Positions 1-11,899 of a stretch of 64,000 nucleotides of DNA are shown piece after piece. Below the pieces are notes generated by a model. The model saw only the letters and a program-made list of their open reading frames with translations, was not told the origin of the DNA and searched no databases. A program made the position numbers and the translations under genes. Origin of the DNA: Dendrobium chrysotoxum (Eukaryota > Streptophyta > Magnoliopsida > Asparagales > Orchidaceae); NCBI GenBank assembly GCA_019925795.1, contig CM034307.1, forward strand, positions 40,573,201-40,637,200, given 5' to 3'. Every line of letters starts with the position of its first letter. The stretch's first letter is position 1.

Positions 1-1087
1 TTCAAATGTAATTTTATTTGAGTTAAGAGTTGTATATTCAAAGTGATTTGAAATATGATAAAAATCTAATTTGAAATCCAAAGAGGAAAGAACATCCGAC
101 TGGGGAGAGTTCTTATCCATTTGGAGATCCAAATTTGAATAACATTTAAATATCCAAAGGAAAAAGAAACTACCCCATTCAAGAGGGAGTTTCTTTTCAT
201 TTTAATATCTAGACCCGACGGATCCAAGAAGTTTGTAGAAGGAAAAAGAAGTGTAGATCGAGAAGAATCCCATTCTCAAATTCACTTGATTCTTTGGAGT
301 AGAATCCAAGCTGTTATCAGTGGTACCCAACCACTTTACCTTCTACAAACCCTAGATTATAATATTAAGTGGCACTTATCACATGAATTTTTAATTTGAA
401 TTTAATTTAATTGATTTGATTGTTAATTGATGCGATTAGTATTGCATGCTTTTAATAATTTTTAGCAATTTTGCTTGTCGATCTTTGATTTAGCCTGAAA
501 CTCGATCGGAGGTTCATGAGAAAACAATAAAATATTTTATACCTTAATTTAATTTAAAAAAATTTAAGCTCAGATAGAAACTTTAAAAAATTTTAAAAGT
601 AAGCTCGGGCTTGCAGAGGGCCATATGCATCATATTATTACTTCTCTTCCTTGTTAGGCACCTCCCTATCTATTAATTCTGGCAGGCCACTTGACCTATT
701 AAGGTGCAGCTCTGTCAAGGAAAAGTTATGCAATCTCTAGGGAGAAACTTATTTTTAAGCCTTTTTAACATTGCTTCATATTCAATTTTAAGCATTTATC
801 GAGTCAATTTACATGCATTGTATTAGAAATAAATTTAAATGAGTCTAAAATTTTAATTGTATTTACTTTGAGCAATAAATTTACCCAACATAAGTTAAGG
901 GACCAATTAGGACCAGTTCTAGATGTCGGCCTTAACTCCTCAAAATTTAATTAAATGTCCCTACCACTCTGGTATAGAAGACTTAATTCATGAATTTTAA
1001 GCGATTAGGTATTTAGCTAGCTCCCCAATCCAGGCCTGGGAAAGTCCACGTTCACATAACATTAGCTAGGTTTGGGTAACTAATTTT
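1..1087 (+). repeat. Older Tat-type LTR, left part, cut by copia insertion
   Basis: The reverse complement of this stretch matches, with many substitutions, the part of the young Tat LTR at about 6110-7170. Shared landmarks are the segment about a lost or gained TTGGAGATCCAAAT near 120-150, the segment around 600-740 that corresponds to 6360-6540, and the CTCCCCAATCCAGGCCTGGG segment at 1021-1040 that corresponds to 6060-6090. The LTR is therefore in the opposite orientation to the inner gypsy element and older than it. It continues after the copia element at 41860 and runs off the left edge of the window. No gene is seen in it. Confidence 0.8.
1083..1087. repeat. Target site duplication (left copy, ATTTT) of the copia element
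   Basis: ATTTT lies directly before the TG that opens the copia LTR at 1088. The same five bases lie directly after the CA that closes the other LTR at 41859. This ties the two distant LTRs to a single insertion event. Confidence 0.85.
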
Positions 1088-1497
1088 TGAAAGAGCGAAT
1101 AGGATGTTAGACCTATTAATTACGTCCCTAGGCTAACTAAGAGGGGGGGGGGGGGTGAATTGGTACTTTTAAAATTCTCTTGGAATTTAAAAAAAAAATT
1201 ATCACAATACAAAGCAAATCATACTATACGATCACAATTCGTACTGTACAAACAGAGTTAATCAATGATGCTTTTCAACCACAGAAAAATAAAATACAGT
1301 GCAGTAAGAAAATGCAGTAAGTAAAAAAAAAATAGAATAGAGAACACCAGATTTTATAGTGGTTCGGTCAAACACGACCTACATCCACTCCCTAGAGATT
1401 CCTTCTCTAGGTATTGCACTATATCAAAGTGACTCTCCTTTAGCCCCCACAGCAAGGCGGAGAAGCCTTTACAAACTCTCTTCCACTAAATCCCGAT

Positions 1498-1670
1498 GTG
1501 GCAGAGAACCGATGTCCTTTTTCACCCTTCTGGTGAAGGCAGAGAACCAACTCATCCTTTCACACCCTCCTGGTGTCGGCAGAGAACCAATTATCCTTTC
1601 ACCCTTTAAGTGACGGCAGAGAACCAATCATCCTTTTTCACCCTCCAAGTGATGGTAGAAAACCGAAAAC
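1498..1670 (-). repeat. About 52-bp tandem repeat in the copia LTR
   Basis: Four imperfect copies of a unit containing TCACCCTCC and GGCAGAGAACCAA follow one another. The same array is in the other LTR at about 40570-40740. The open frames seen through it are a by-product of the repeat and not a gene. Confidence 0.7.
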
Positions 1671-1984
1671 CTCTCAAACAATTCTCTTGCAAGAGCCTCC
1701 AAGGAGTTTAGAAAGATGCTTGAAGTATAAACACTGAGATCCTCACTATTGGATAACCTTGTGAATCCCCTCAGAATTTTCTCTTCAAAAATCTCTCAAC
1801 ACTTTCTCTCAAACGCTCTCTCAATCACTCTTCTTTTAACTCTCAAGAAAAATTTTCATAGAAGGATCCATCTTCAAGTCAGTTTTAAGACCCTAAAATA
1901 CTTAGGACAAGAAAAATTATCTAAAAATTGAATATTTCAAGTTTCAAGCTTGCCGATCATCCCGTACGATCGCACATCGTACTG

Positions 1985-2520
1985 TATGAATAGTTTAAAC
2001 AATAAACGATTCATCCCATATGATCCAGTATGAACCTAATTCAGAGCCGTTCGTACTGCATAACCTTCTGTATGAACCCTATTTTGTACTGTATGAATAG
2101 TTCAAAAAATGAACGATTCATCCCGTATGATCCAGTACGAACCTAATTCAGAGCCGTTCATACTGCATAACCTTCTGTATGAACCCTATTTCGTACTGTA
2201 TGAATAGTTTAAAAAATAAACAATTTGTCCCGTATGATCCAGCATGAACATAATTTAGAGCCATTCGTACTGAATAACCTTCTATACGAACCCTATTTTG
2301 TATTGTACAAATAGTTTAAAAAATGAATGATTCATCCCATATGATCCAGTACGAACCTAATTCAGAGCCATTTGTCCCTGAGATCCTAATGTACAAAGTC
2401 TATTTCATACTGTACGAACTAGACTTAGAAAAATTTCCAGGCAGGCTGGTTCATTTCGGAGGACAAACAAATACAGATCATCCCGTACGATCCTATTTTG
2501 TACTGTACGATCAGTTTTAA
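1985..2520 (-). repeat. About 110-bp tandem repeat with CGTACTGTACG dyads in the copia LTR
   Basis: Four to five imperfect units each contain a block around CATCCCGTATGATCCAGTA, a block AATTCAGAGCC, and a dyad of the form TTCGTACTGTACGAA. The array is matched at about 41040-41570 in the 5' LTR, and single dyads also occur at 1240-1252 and 34760-34772. Repeated palindromes in an LTR are candidates for transcription-factor sites. Confidence 0.75.
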
Positions 2521-2809
2521 AAATTAAGTTTTTTACTCCCTTATTGTGTGTGTGCACAGTTATCAAACTTATAATCTCACTCTCTCAGACTCAAGTACAA
2601 ACAAAAAAATATGGACTACTCATAAATAAATGAACTTGAAGTCTTCGGCAGTCTAGAGTTTAAAATTATTGAAAAACATGTTAATGTATACAAAAAGAAA
2701 CTCCAATATTTGTAGATGAAGAATAAAATAAATAATAGGCTTTTGTAATCATAAAAAACAACTCGTATTAGAATTCACTTGAATGAATAGATTTGTACAA
2801 ATCATAACA

Positions 2810-2823
2810 ATCTCTCCCTTTTT
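2810..2823 (-). promoter_or_regulatory. Polypurine tract of the copia element
   Basis: On the minus strand the sequence reads AAAAAGGGAGAGAT directly before the LTR start TGTTATG. It is preceded by GCCATCATC, the arrangement often seen in Sirevirus-type copia elements. Plus-strand DNA synthesis would start here. Confidence 0.8.
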
Positions 2824-4204
2824 GATGATGGCAAAACATTTTTTGTTTGATTTAACAATTAAATTCACGTTTCTCCTAAGCTTCCACTAAATGTACGCTC
2901 CTCCGAGATAAATGATCTCATAAGCTCCTCCTAAAGAAATGACCTATCCTAAATAAAAGATAAGAGGAGGTTAGATGATCTAACACGGAATAAGCAAAGG
3001 AAAGAGGAGGACAAGAACAAATAAGACACGCACATATAAGTACAAGCACACATAAGTATATGTACCATACATAACATGAATAACATGAATACAAATACAT
3101 GTACATACACATGTAAAATAATAAAAAAAAAATACCACACATAACATAACATTATAACATGCAACTAGACTAAGATGCAATAATATAAAACTTGTAACAA
3201 GCAAGTCAAACAATACAAAACTCCCCCTTTTGAATACAATAAAAAGGGAAGACACTCAAAGGAGTTGAGGATTTAAATAATATTAAATAAAGATTAACTA
3301 TAATATTAATATCAAATACAAAAAATAAAGACTCAAAATGGTTTAGATCACAGAGTATAATAAGGAGAAGAAGAGTTGATCTATGGCAGTAATGTAATAG
3401 ACAGATTAAATAACCATAACTATTGCACAAATGATGAAATAAAATTATCAAATCTCTAAATCAAAAGTGACAATCATTGTTTAGTGAACTTGAAGAAAAT
3501 GTTAAAGGAAAGAACAATTGATGACATTGTGCATCTTTTGAAATAAAGGGGCACATTTTGTGCACTTGGTCAATGTTTGGGATAATTTTATGCCTCATTT
3601 TAATTTTGGCAATATTGAGCATCTTTTATTATATGGCACACTTTGTGCATCTTTTCAAGCTCTGTTCTTTTTATTTTCATTAAATAAAATGCTTTCCAAT
3701 AACACCATCCCTTTGTCACAATTATAATAATGAACACTTTGATGTAGAAATCAAGAGCAATATTAAGACATCAAATATACAAGAATTTAGGCTAGGTAAT
3801 ATATGTCTAAAATAATATAATGTAAGATCTTCTAATCTACACAAAATTATAATGAAATCTAAATATTTTGAGAAGTTAAATTATGCATTAAAATTTTTAT
3901 TGTAATATAAACTCAATTAACATTTTAGAAACTTAATCAACTACAGTCGAGTGTTTAAGATTAGTTAATTTTCAGTCATAATCACTATCACAGAATAATA
4001 TGCACAAAAAGTAAACTTCTTCATTTCATGTTGATTCAAACATATAAAATAGCAAGCTTTTACATTCAACCACAATCTCATAAGAGTAAGCTTTCCAAAC
4101 ATCCATACAATGACAAAGAAAAATAACAAGAACCACAATCACAACAGTCAACGACTCATAGAACAACAAAGCAATAACTAAGCCAAACAATAAGAAAAAC
4201 ATCT
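2824..4204 (-). other. Non-coding interior of the copia element before its 3' LTR
   Basis: AT-rich sequence without a convincing gene. Short minus-strand open frames near 2918-3255 and 3206-3451 are low-complexity, hydrophobic and overlap each other, so they are not called. A few short repeats of TTTGTGCAT-type words lie around 3520-3660. Confidence 0.6.
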
Positions 4205-5175
4205 CTAATAGTCTGGGGGACCCTGATCTGGAGGAGGTGGAGGAGTAGTGAATATGGCAAAATAACTATTAATCGTTGCAATATTCAAGTTCACAAACTC
4301 GAACTGGTCCCTTATCCACCCCTGCTCCTCGTTGTACCTATCATCCTGTAATTTTAGATGTGCTTCCATTTGATCAAATTGGTGATCAAGGCGATCAAAG
4401 TGCTGGACCATATCCTAATAGTAGTATTGATCAGGTCCAGGTGTAGGAGCAGGTTCATCCTCAGAACTATCCCCATCTCCATCTCTCCCAAACAGTGCCC
4501 GAAAAGAAGCATCAGTGAAATAAAGTGGCAGTTCAGATGGTCTATCAGGGTGGGCCATATTATACTTCTTTTCAAGCATAAAACAAATCATATGACCAAG
4601 GGCAATGTTCATCTTTCTCTTCACACTAGGATGGCCAATATCAGTGAGGTAATATAGATAGTCCAAAATTAATTGGGCTTCATCAATAGGTTGGCCAGTT
4701 ATAATCAAGTAAGTGACAGAAGAGAGAAGAGGGGTCATGTTTACTCTATCTCCAGCCTTGGAATGATGGAGGTCCTAAGAACATGTTGGATTATTCGAGC
4801 ATTTTTGTTCAAGGTGTCAACTCGAGGATAGTGAGTAGGTTGGCTTATACCTCTAATGACTTGATTGACTTCAGATCAATCATAGTCCAATCGAGAAGTT
4901 AGAGTATGTGTCCGTATTCCCAAAGTTTTTAGATAAAAATATTCTCCAAGGTCCTCTTTGGTTATTTCAACTCTTTATTTTAGGACATAGGAAGAGATTC
5001 TAGTATGGTCTTGATTAAAAGTCATATTGGCCAAAAACATATGGAAAAGACCTTTGTTGTATGCAAAGATCAGAGTGAGAAGGAAAGAAAACTGGGTAGA
5101 GTCAAACAGTGGCATTACTGCAAAGTGAAGATTTTCTTGCAGTAGAATGCAGGAAGGGGTAATTTTAGATACGGC
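4205..5175 (-). pseudogene. Post-pol ORF of the copia element, downstream part
   Basis: Read from 5175 towards 4205 on the minus strand, this is the continuation of the ORF that starts at 34678, beyond the gypsy insertion. The last part is open from 4738: residues include GHPSVKRKMNIALGHMICF, a proline/aspartate/glutamate-rich segment (SSEDEPAPTPGPDQ) and a stop after DQYYY; a second overlapping frame (4411-4205) continues with a DRLDHQFDQME-type coiled-coil stretch and ends in a proline-rich tail. The layout recalls the 'putative plant transposon protein' domain found behind pol in many plant copia elements and the env-like position in Sireviruses. Function unknown. At least one stop near 4870 and a frameshift near 4410 break it. 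The joining of the two halves is inferred from order and orientation. Confidence 0.55.
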
Positions 5176-8100
5176 TGTTTTGATTGAAAAATATAGTTTT
5201 GAAAAAGGTTTAATTTTCTTTGGAAAATGTTTAATTTTTGGAATTTTAATTTTAAAATTTAACGCTTATTATGAATGATATATCACTTCAGAAGGTGAAC
5301 ATATCGTTCCCTAATAGGTTCAGATTTCAAATTTTGAATTTATTTTGATTATCATAATCAAACTCAAGGAGAAACAACATACGATCTCGAAAGATCAATG
5401 TGATGTTTAATCCACTGTTTGACTATGTTAATCTAAATGGATGGATCATTAATTTCATAATCAAAGTTATGATTGTAATTGATATATCTATCCGAAGAAA
5501 GAAGATATCAATCACTATCAATAGTTTGAATATGATGATAATGATCGTTAGGTTTGAATTTCCCAAAGATAATTAATTGAAGGTTTTGAAAACTTAATTT
5601 TTAAAAATCTGGTCTGGGTTTCTAAATCTCCTACGAGCGCAAGCCCTCGTAGTTAATTACATCATAGGAAAATAGAAATCTTCCTACGAATACTCTCGAT
5701 TAAAATAGCGATATAAATTTTATTAAAGAATTTAAAGCTTGATATCAAGGAAGGTTAAGGGACTGGAAATTCAACAGGGACTGGTTCAAGATTGAACACT
5801 TATTTTTGGAGTCAAAGGAAGAAGAGTAGGAGGTATTTTAAGATTCTGAATTACTTCAGAAACACCTCAAACTATCCTAAGTGTTGGGCTTGAATTAGAT
5901 TGAAAGAGATTTACTGTTTGAGTGATCAATTTTATTAGAAAGTGAGAATTAGATTCCCCAAGGTTGAGGTCTTAGGATTGAACATCTGCCTCAGAACCTA
6001 AGTCTAAAATTGGGTACTAAAAATCAGTGACCCAGAACCTAGCTAATGCAATGCAATCCTGGACTTACCCCGGCCTGGATTGGGGAGCCAGCTAAACCAC
6101 CTAAACGCTTCAAAACCATGATATCCGGTCTTTTATGAAAGAGTGGTTAAGGATATTATTTAAGATTAAGTTTGAGGAGAGTGGGGCTGACATCTAGAGC
6201 AGGTTCCTATTTAGCCCCTTAACACATGTTGGGTTAAATGCTTAAGCTAGAAATGCAATTAAGATTTAGACTCAATTTTAATTTGTTACTAATGCAATGC
6301 ATGCTAGTCGACTCGATTAAATGCTTGAAATCAGAATGAAGCAGTTTAAAAACTAGGCTTAAAAATAAATTTTATCCTAGAGATTGCACAACATCTCCTT
6401 GGACAGAATTGCACCCTAATAGGTCAGGTGGTCTGTCAGAACCCACAGGCGGGGAGGTGCCTAACGCGGTAGAGAAGATTCAATATGATGCATGAAAAAC
6501 CACCGGCGAGTCCGGGCTTACTTCTTAGAAGCGTTAGAGTTACTATCTGAGCTTAAAAATTTTTTTATTTTGTTTAAGTAGAAAAAGTTTATGACCGTAC
6601 CCTCACGAGCCTCTGATCGGGTTCCAGGCTAAATCAAATACGACATACAATAAGCGCCCAAAAAACTACTAAAAGCATGCAAGTCCTTGATCGCAATCAA
6701 CATCAAGTAATCAAATCAATCAAATAATTAAATTAAATAAGTAAATACTCAAATTGAAAGTCCATATGGCAAGTGCCACTTAATTATTCAACCCAGGGTC
6801 TGCAGGAAAGTAAAGTGGCCGGGTACCACTGACTACAACCCGGATTCTACTCCTAAGACTCAAGTGACTTTGAGATTTGAGATTCTTCTCGTTCTTCACT
6901 TCTTCGTCTTCTAGGAACTCCTTGGATCGTCAGGTCTGGATATCCAAATGAAAAGAAACTCCCCCTGAATAGGGGTGTTATCTTTTCTCTTTGGATATTT
7001 GAAATTCATCCTAATTTGGATCTCCAAATGGATAGGAACTCTCCCCTAAGGGATGTTCCTTCCTCTTTAGATTCCAAATTGGATGTTTAAACATCTCAAT
7101 CTCAAAGTACTTTAAACAATACAACTCAAATTCGTATCAAATTTATATTAATCAAAATTAAAAATCTAGACTCGATCCTGCAGGGTTATCCTAATAATCA
7201 GCAGTTTATATTTGACATCCCAAGCAGTTATATATTTGAAATTTAAAAAAATGCTCAATCACAGCCACACTTGGCCATGCTCTTTTTTTATTTTAAAGGG
7301 GGACTTAAGCAAATTTCTGGAGCACATGTACAATTTTAATATTAATGATTTTTGCCCCCTGTAATTTATGCCCTATATGAGCATGGCCACCTGCATAAGA
7401 TTGAATTAGTACAGATCGTTCCTATCCTAGGGGTAGATCTATCGTACAATCAATCAACTCACAGTGCAGTAAATAAATAAATAATCACATCAATATTAAT
7501 TACTTAAATCTAGCAACCAGCATGCAATGAAAACCACGGAAAACTCGGCACACGCAAGTAGCAGAAAAGAAAACACCGGCCTAGCCTAAGACTAGAGTTG
7601 GTTGTCCTAGCAAACCATCTAAAGTGTGTGAGGTAGGCTGTTTGGCTTTGATATGTTCTAGATAGGGTACTTGATTGTAGTTGTTTGATGTTCTAGTTGG
7701 TTGAAAGGTTTCAAGGGAATTTTAATTAAAATTTAAATCTTAATGATTTGAATTTGATTTTAAATTTGATTTTGATTGTTTGTTTGATGCCACCTTTGTT
7801 GCACACCGAGGCCGTGAAGTTTATTTCACCTTCCTTGGGGGTAATTTAATAGTCTCGTAGGCTTGGGTTACCCAGTGGTATCCGATATAATTAAGTACTT
7901 TAAGTTTAATCAATGTTTGAAGGTTAATTAATTTTAATTAGAATTAATTGATTGCTGGTTTTAAGTTTGAATTAGTGTTTTCTGGAATTTTGAATAATTT
8001 ATTGAATTTTGGTATTTTCTGGATTATTTTAATGATTTAATTCAAGGGTCAAAAACTTATTTTTTGATTTAAAGTATTTTCTAGAAAGTTAATATTTTAT

Positions 8101-8999
8101 TAAAATACTAGAACTTAATATGATCAGTTAGATAGTAAGTACACTAAAATTGGATTTTTTTACATTTTATTATGAAGGTTTGAAGTTTTGACTTGAATTT
8201 GAACTAAGTTTGACCAAAAGTTGACTTTTTCAAAATTGATTGATTTCTGGAAACTTAATATTTTTAATAAATATTAGACCTTAAGATGAGTTGAATGCCT
8301 TTGAGTTTGCTCAATTTGGAGTTTATTTGGATTAGTTATGAATTTTGAAGTTTTGACTATTTATTGAATTTTCAAAAATTGTTTAATTAAGACCCTTTTT
8401 ATGGTTTGAATCCAAATGACCTCCAAACTCCTTGAAATGAACTCCAAAGGTCAGGAATAACCTAAGGAGTGATCTCCAAGTGTTTGGAAAATTTCTGGAA
8501 TTTTTTAATTATTTTTAATTAATTAAATTAATTAAATATTGAATTTCAATTAAACTTAAATTAAACTTAATTTTGAAGTCCAGTCAAGGGGCTTTTATTT
8601 TTCATTGATTAAGGGTTCAATTCTGGTCCGTTTGAGGTATTATGTGTAATTTTTGGATTTAAATTTGATTTATTACAATTTCTAGAAAGTTTAAGGGCTT
8701 AATTGAGGTTTAAACTTAATTAGGTTAATTAAGGGGTTTAATGATTTCAAAATTCCGTAGGGAATTTTCCTAAGGCTGGGAGTGTCACTAAGTTCAAGTA
8801 TTCAAAGTTTCAAGTCAATTTGAAGTGTATCCTAATTATTGGAAATATTCTAAGTTTTCTATACTTAGGTCCTTAATTATTGTCCTTAATGACACTAAGT
8901 TAGTTGGGTTTAAATCCATGTTCCACTAACCCTTGAACAAAAACATATAAGCATACACACAATCACATCCTAGAACTAAGAGAGCCTTAAAGCTAGGTG

Positions 9000-10285
9000 G
9001 TGTGTGTACCCTAGGCATGCAAATCAAATTAAAACTTAATTAATTGAATGACTAATCAATGAATAACCAACAAAATAATTATACATTGATTAATCACTAA
9101 TCCACATGTATTCCATTCAATCATGCCTAATCCATGTCTAAAATCTCATGTGATCTCTCAAAGTTCAAACATTTTAAATATATAAAATTTTAAAGTGGGT
9201 TTTAAAATATACATATATATATATAACCTATATATAATAATATAAGTTTTAAAATAAGATAAGTGAAAATATCATCAAATAAAAATAAAAAAAAAATTGA
9301 GAGATCCACTGATTTTTAATATAATTTGAAAATAAACTTTAATTTTTTTTTTAAAATTAATATAAAATTTAATTAATAATTAATTAAATATTATTTTATT
9401 CAAATATCTTTAATTATTCAAGATTAATTAAGATTTAATCTTGAAAGTAATTTTAAATTTAAATTCTAAAGATTTTGAAAATTTTAAGATGTTGATTGAA
9501 TTTTTATGATTTAAAATGAATTTGTTTAGAATTTTGAAATTTAAGGTTAATTAAAGCATTTAAGTCAATTTAAAATTGATTAATATTTGAATTAATTCTT
9601 GAATTAAATTAAAATTATATTTTTAAATGTTTAGGAGTTATAAAACTATTTATAACAATTTCATTTGAGATTTAAATTATTTGAACCTAATCTCAATTAA
9701 ATATCAATTAAAATTTAAATACTTAATTAATTTAATGTATATATAAATATGATTTGAAATATATCTTAAGTTGATTAATTTTCAAATTAAAATATTTCAA
9801 AATAATCATTTAAAATATTTTAGAATGAGTTTTTGATGTTAAAAGAACCAAAAATATCAAATATCTAATTAATTAGTTAAATAATTAAATAATGCCATTT
9901 GATTAAGTGATATTAAAGAATATGAATTAAAATTTAATTTTAAATAAGAAAATAATTTAAACATATATTTGAAAATTTAAAGTAAATTTCAAAGTAAACT
10001 TAAAATTTTAGTCAATATTGATTAAATATTAATTTAAAATAATTAATGTTTAATATTTAAAGTAATTTGAAATATATTCATATTTTAAATCAATGCTAAT
10101 TTTAAATCAAAGTATTTCTTAAATTAAAAATACTTAATTAATTATTACATATTTTAAAATATATTAATATTTTAAAATAATATTAATGTATTCAAAATTA
10201 ATTATTAATTAATCATTAAGTTATCTTAATTAAAAAAAAATTTTAAAAAAATTAAAATTTAATTAAAAAAATAAAAATAAAAAAG
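9000..10285. other. Extremely AT-rich block of the LTR
   Basis: Almost pure A and T with many AATTAATTAA words, containing an (AT)n run near 9210. It ends abruptly at GGCGGTTTTGCCACG. The counterpart is 29940-31025. The other LTR lacks about 198 bases that are present here between two AATG words at 9626 and 9824. Confidence 0.75.
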
Positions 10286-10292
10286 GCGGTTT

Positions 10293-10304
10293 TGCCACGT
10301 GGCA
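10293..10304. promoter_or_regulatory. 12-bp palindrome with G-box core
   Basis: TGCCACGTGGCA is a perfect palindrome around CACGTG, the G-box bound by plant bZIP and bHLH factors. It stands at the sharp border between the AT-rich block and the GC-rich part of the LTR and is kept in the other LTR at 31036-31047. Its use as an enhancer is inferred. Confidence 0.5.
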
Positions 10305-11899
10305 GCCCTTGATTGGGCGTTGCAAACCGCGGTGGTGGCGCCCAATCATTGGCAATGATTGGCGCAACCGCCAATCATTGCCCCTGACTCGATGGAGAGC
10401 AGGACCCACGCGCAAATACTTAATCCAGTCAGCAACCCTTCCTAGCCATCCGATCGAGCGTGGTAGTGAATGGATGATCAGGATGGTGCCGAATAAAAGA
10501 TCTCGCAGCAGTTGATCCCGCGATCTAAGATGGACGGCTCAGATCGAGCCAAACCAGGGGATTAACCATGGAGCTTGATCCGCGGGTTATCCAAGCCGCA
10601 GAACGGCATAAATCGGACAGTTGATCTTGAAATCAAAGGTCCGAATCGCGAATAGATCATGTGGCTGACGGAATATACCCTAGAAATGATAATTGCTCGA
10701 TTCTCCATCGATAATTAACCATTTTTAATAAAATTTTAGACAAGGATTAAACAAATGAGCAGAAATAATGTGGATTTTATTTTAAAGTTTAAAATGCACT
10801 ATTTGAAAAGCTAATTAATTGTAAGTGTGTAAACTAGGGTTTAGGATTTCGACCTTGATAATGGACGGATTAATCGTTTAAGAGCTCTCTGAAATTGTTG
10901 TTTGTCCACGTTTAAAAGTGTAGAAGACCCCTCGAGCTGATGACGTCTAGATTGAAAGATACACGCTCTTGAAGGATCTAACCTTCGGTTCGCCGGGAAA
11001 CTCACCTGCGGCGGTTTTGATCGGTCGGATTAGGGTTGGGAAGTATGGAGGAGTTTCTTGAGAGCTCAAAGAAGTAAAGATCTAGATCTAGGAGGGTTCT
11101 TCTGGAGAGAGGATGAATGGGATAGAATGATGGCTCAAATGAGCCTTTTACCCTATTCAAACATCTTGAGGCCATTTGGATGGCTGGGATAGATTTGGAT
11201 AGTTGCTAGGATTGTGCCACCTGTCCAGGGGTAGGTGGGAGTAGGAGCCAAGGACAAGTGCAAGGACAGGTAGGTGAAAAAGGTGTTTTTGTCCTCATAT
11301 GCACATGTGGAGTTGATTTGGGCTGTTGGATTTCCATCCAAGGGCTAAGAAAGGCTCTAGGAATGTTCTAGAGTCGATTAAGGCTGCTGGAATGCTTAAG
11401 GATGGAGTGGGTTAAGTCTAAGATGGATTTTAACCATCTTTGACCACACCATGACCTTGCTTTGACTATTTGACTAGCCCAAAGCCACTTGGACTGCTGA
11501 GATAGCATTGGAGAATGCTTGAGGTGCTGGAATAATAGATTGGAGGAGTTTAATGCTTGAGGGTTGAGATTTAAATGGGTTAGAAAGGTTTTAACAGAGC
11601 TTTGACTATATGTTGACTAGTTAAATGACAATGTTGACTGTTGAGGTGACAGCCAAAGAACCTCAAGAGCTAGTTAGAGAAGGTTGGAAGGGGTTTAATG
11701 ATTAAGGCTTGGGTTTTTTTAGTATTTAGAAGGAGATTTGAAAGGGTTTGACCAAGGATTAGGTTTGACCAAGTCAAACCTAAGAAGATTTGACCTCAAA
11801 TAGGTTTGAATAGATTTGACTTAAGTTTTGAGATGGGTTTGATAGCTTAAGGGATTTGATTGGATCAAATGGGTTGGAATGACCCATTTAAAGTCTTAA

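Larger units (their letters stand above)
1088..2809 (-). repeat. 3' LTR of the copia element
   Basis: It starts TGAAAGAGC and ends AACA, and matches 40183-41859 along its length. A hand count over the first 55 bases gives about 4 differences, so the pair is roughly 7 percent diverged in that sample. A run of G at 1143-1156 is expanded relative to the other LTR. The LTR contains two tandem arrays, at about 1498-1670 and 1985-2520. It reads 5' to 3' on the minus strand, where it begins TGTTATGATTTG next to the polypurine tract. Confidence 0.9.

Noticed and set aside
1143..1156. G-quadruplex-like run of G
   Set aside because: It is a single homopolymer run, expanded from a GGGGGG in the other LTR, and may partly be a sequencing effect.
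1985..2520. CRISPR-like regular repeats
   Set aside because: The units are adjoining imperfect tandem copies without unique spacers, in a plant LTR.
2918..3451. Overlapping hydrophobic minus-strand frames rich in Cys, Tyr and Leu
   Set aside because: They come from A-rich plus-strand sequence with TACATA words. Several overlapping frames are equally open and none has a recognisable domain.
11153..11341. 62-codon frame nearly identical to the one at 31868-32056
   Set aside because: Both lie at the same place in the two LTRs. Their similarity follows from LTR duplication, and the frame has no domain or start context.
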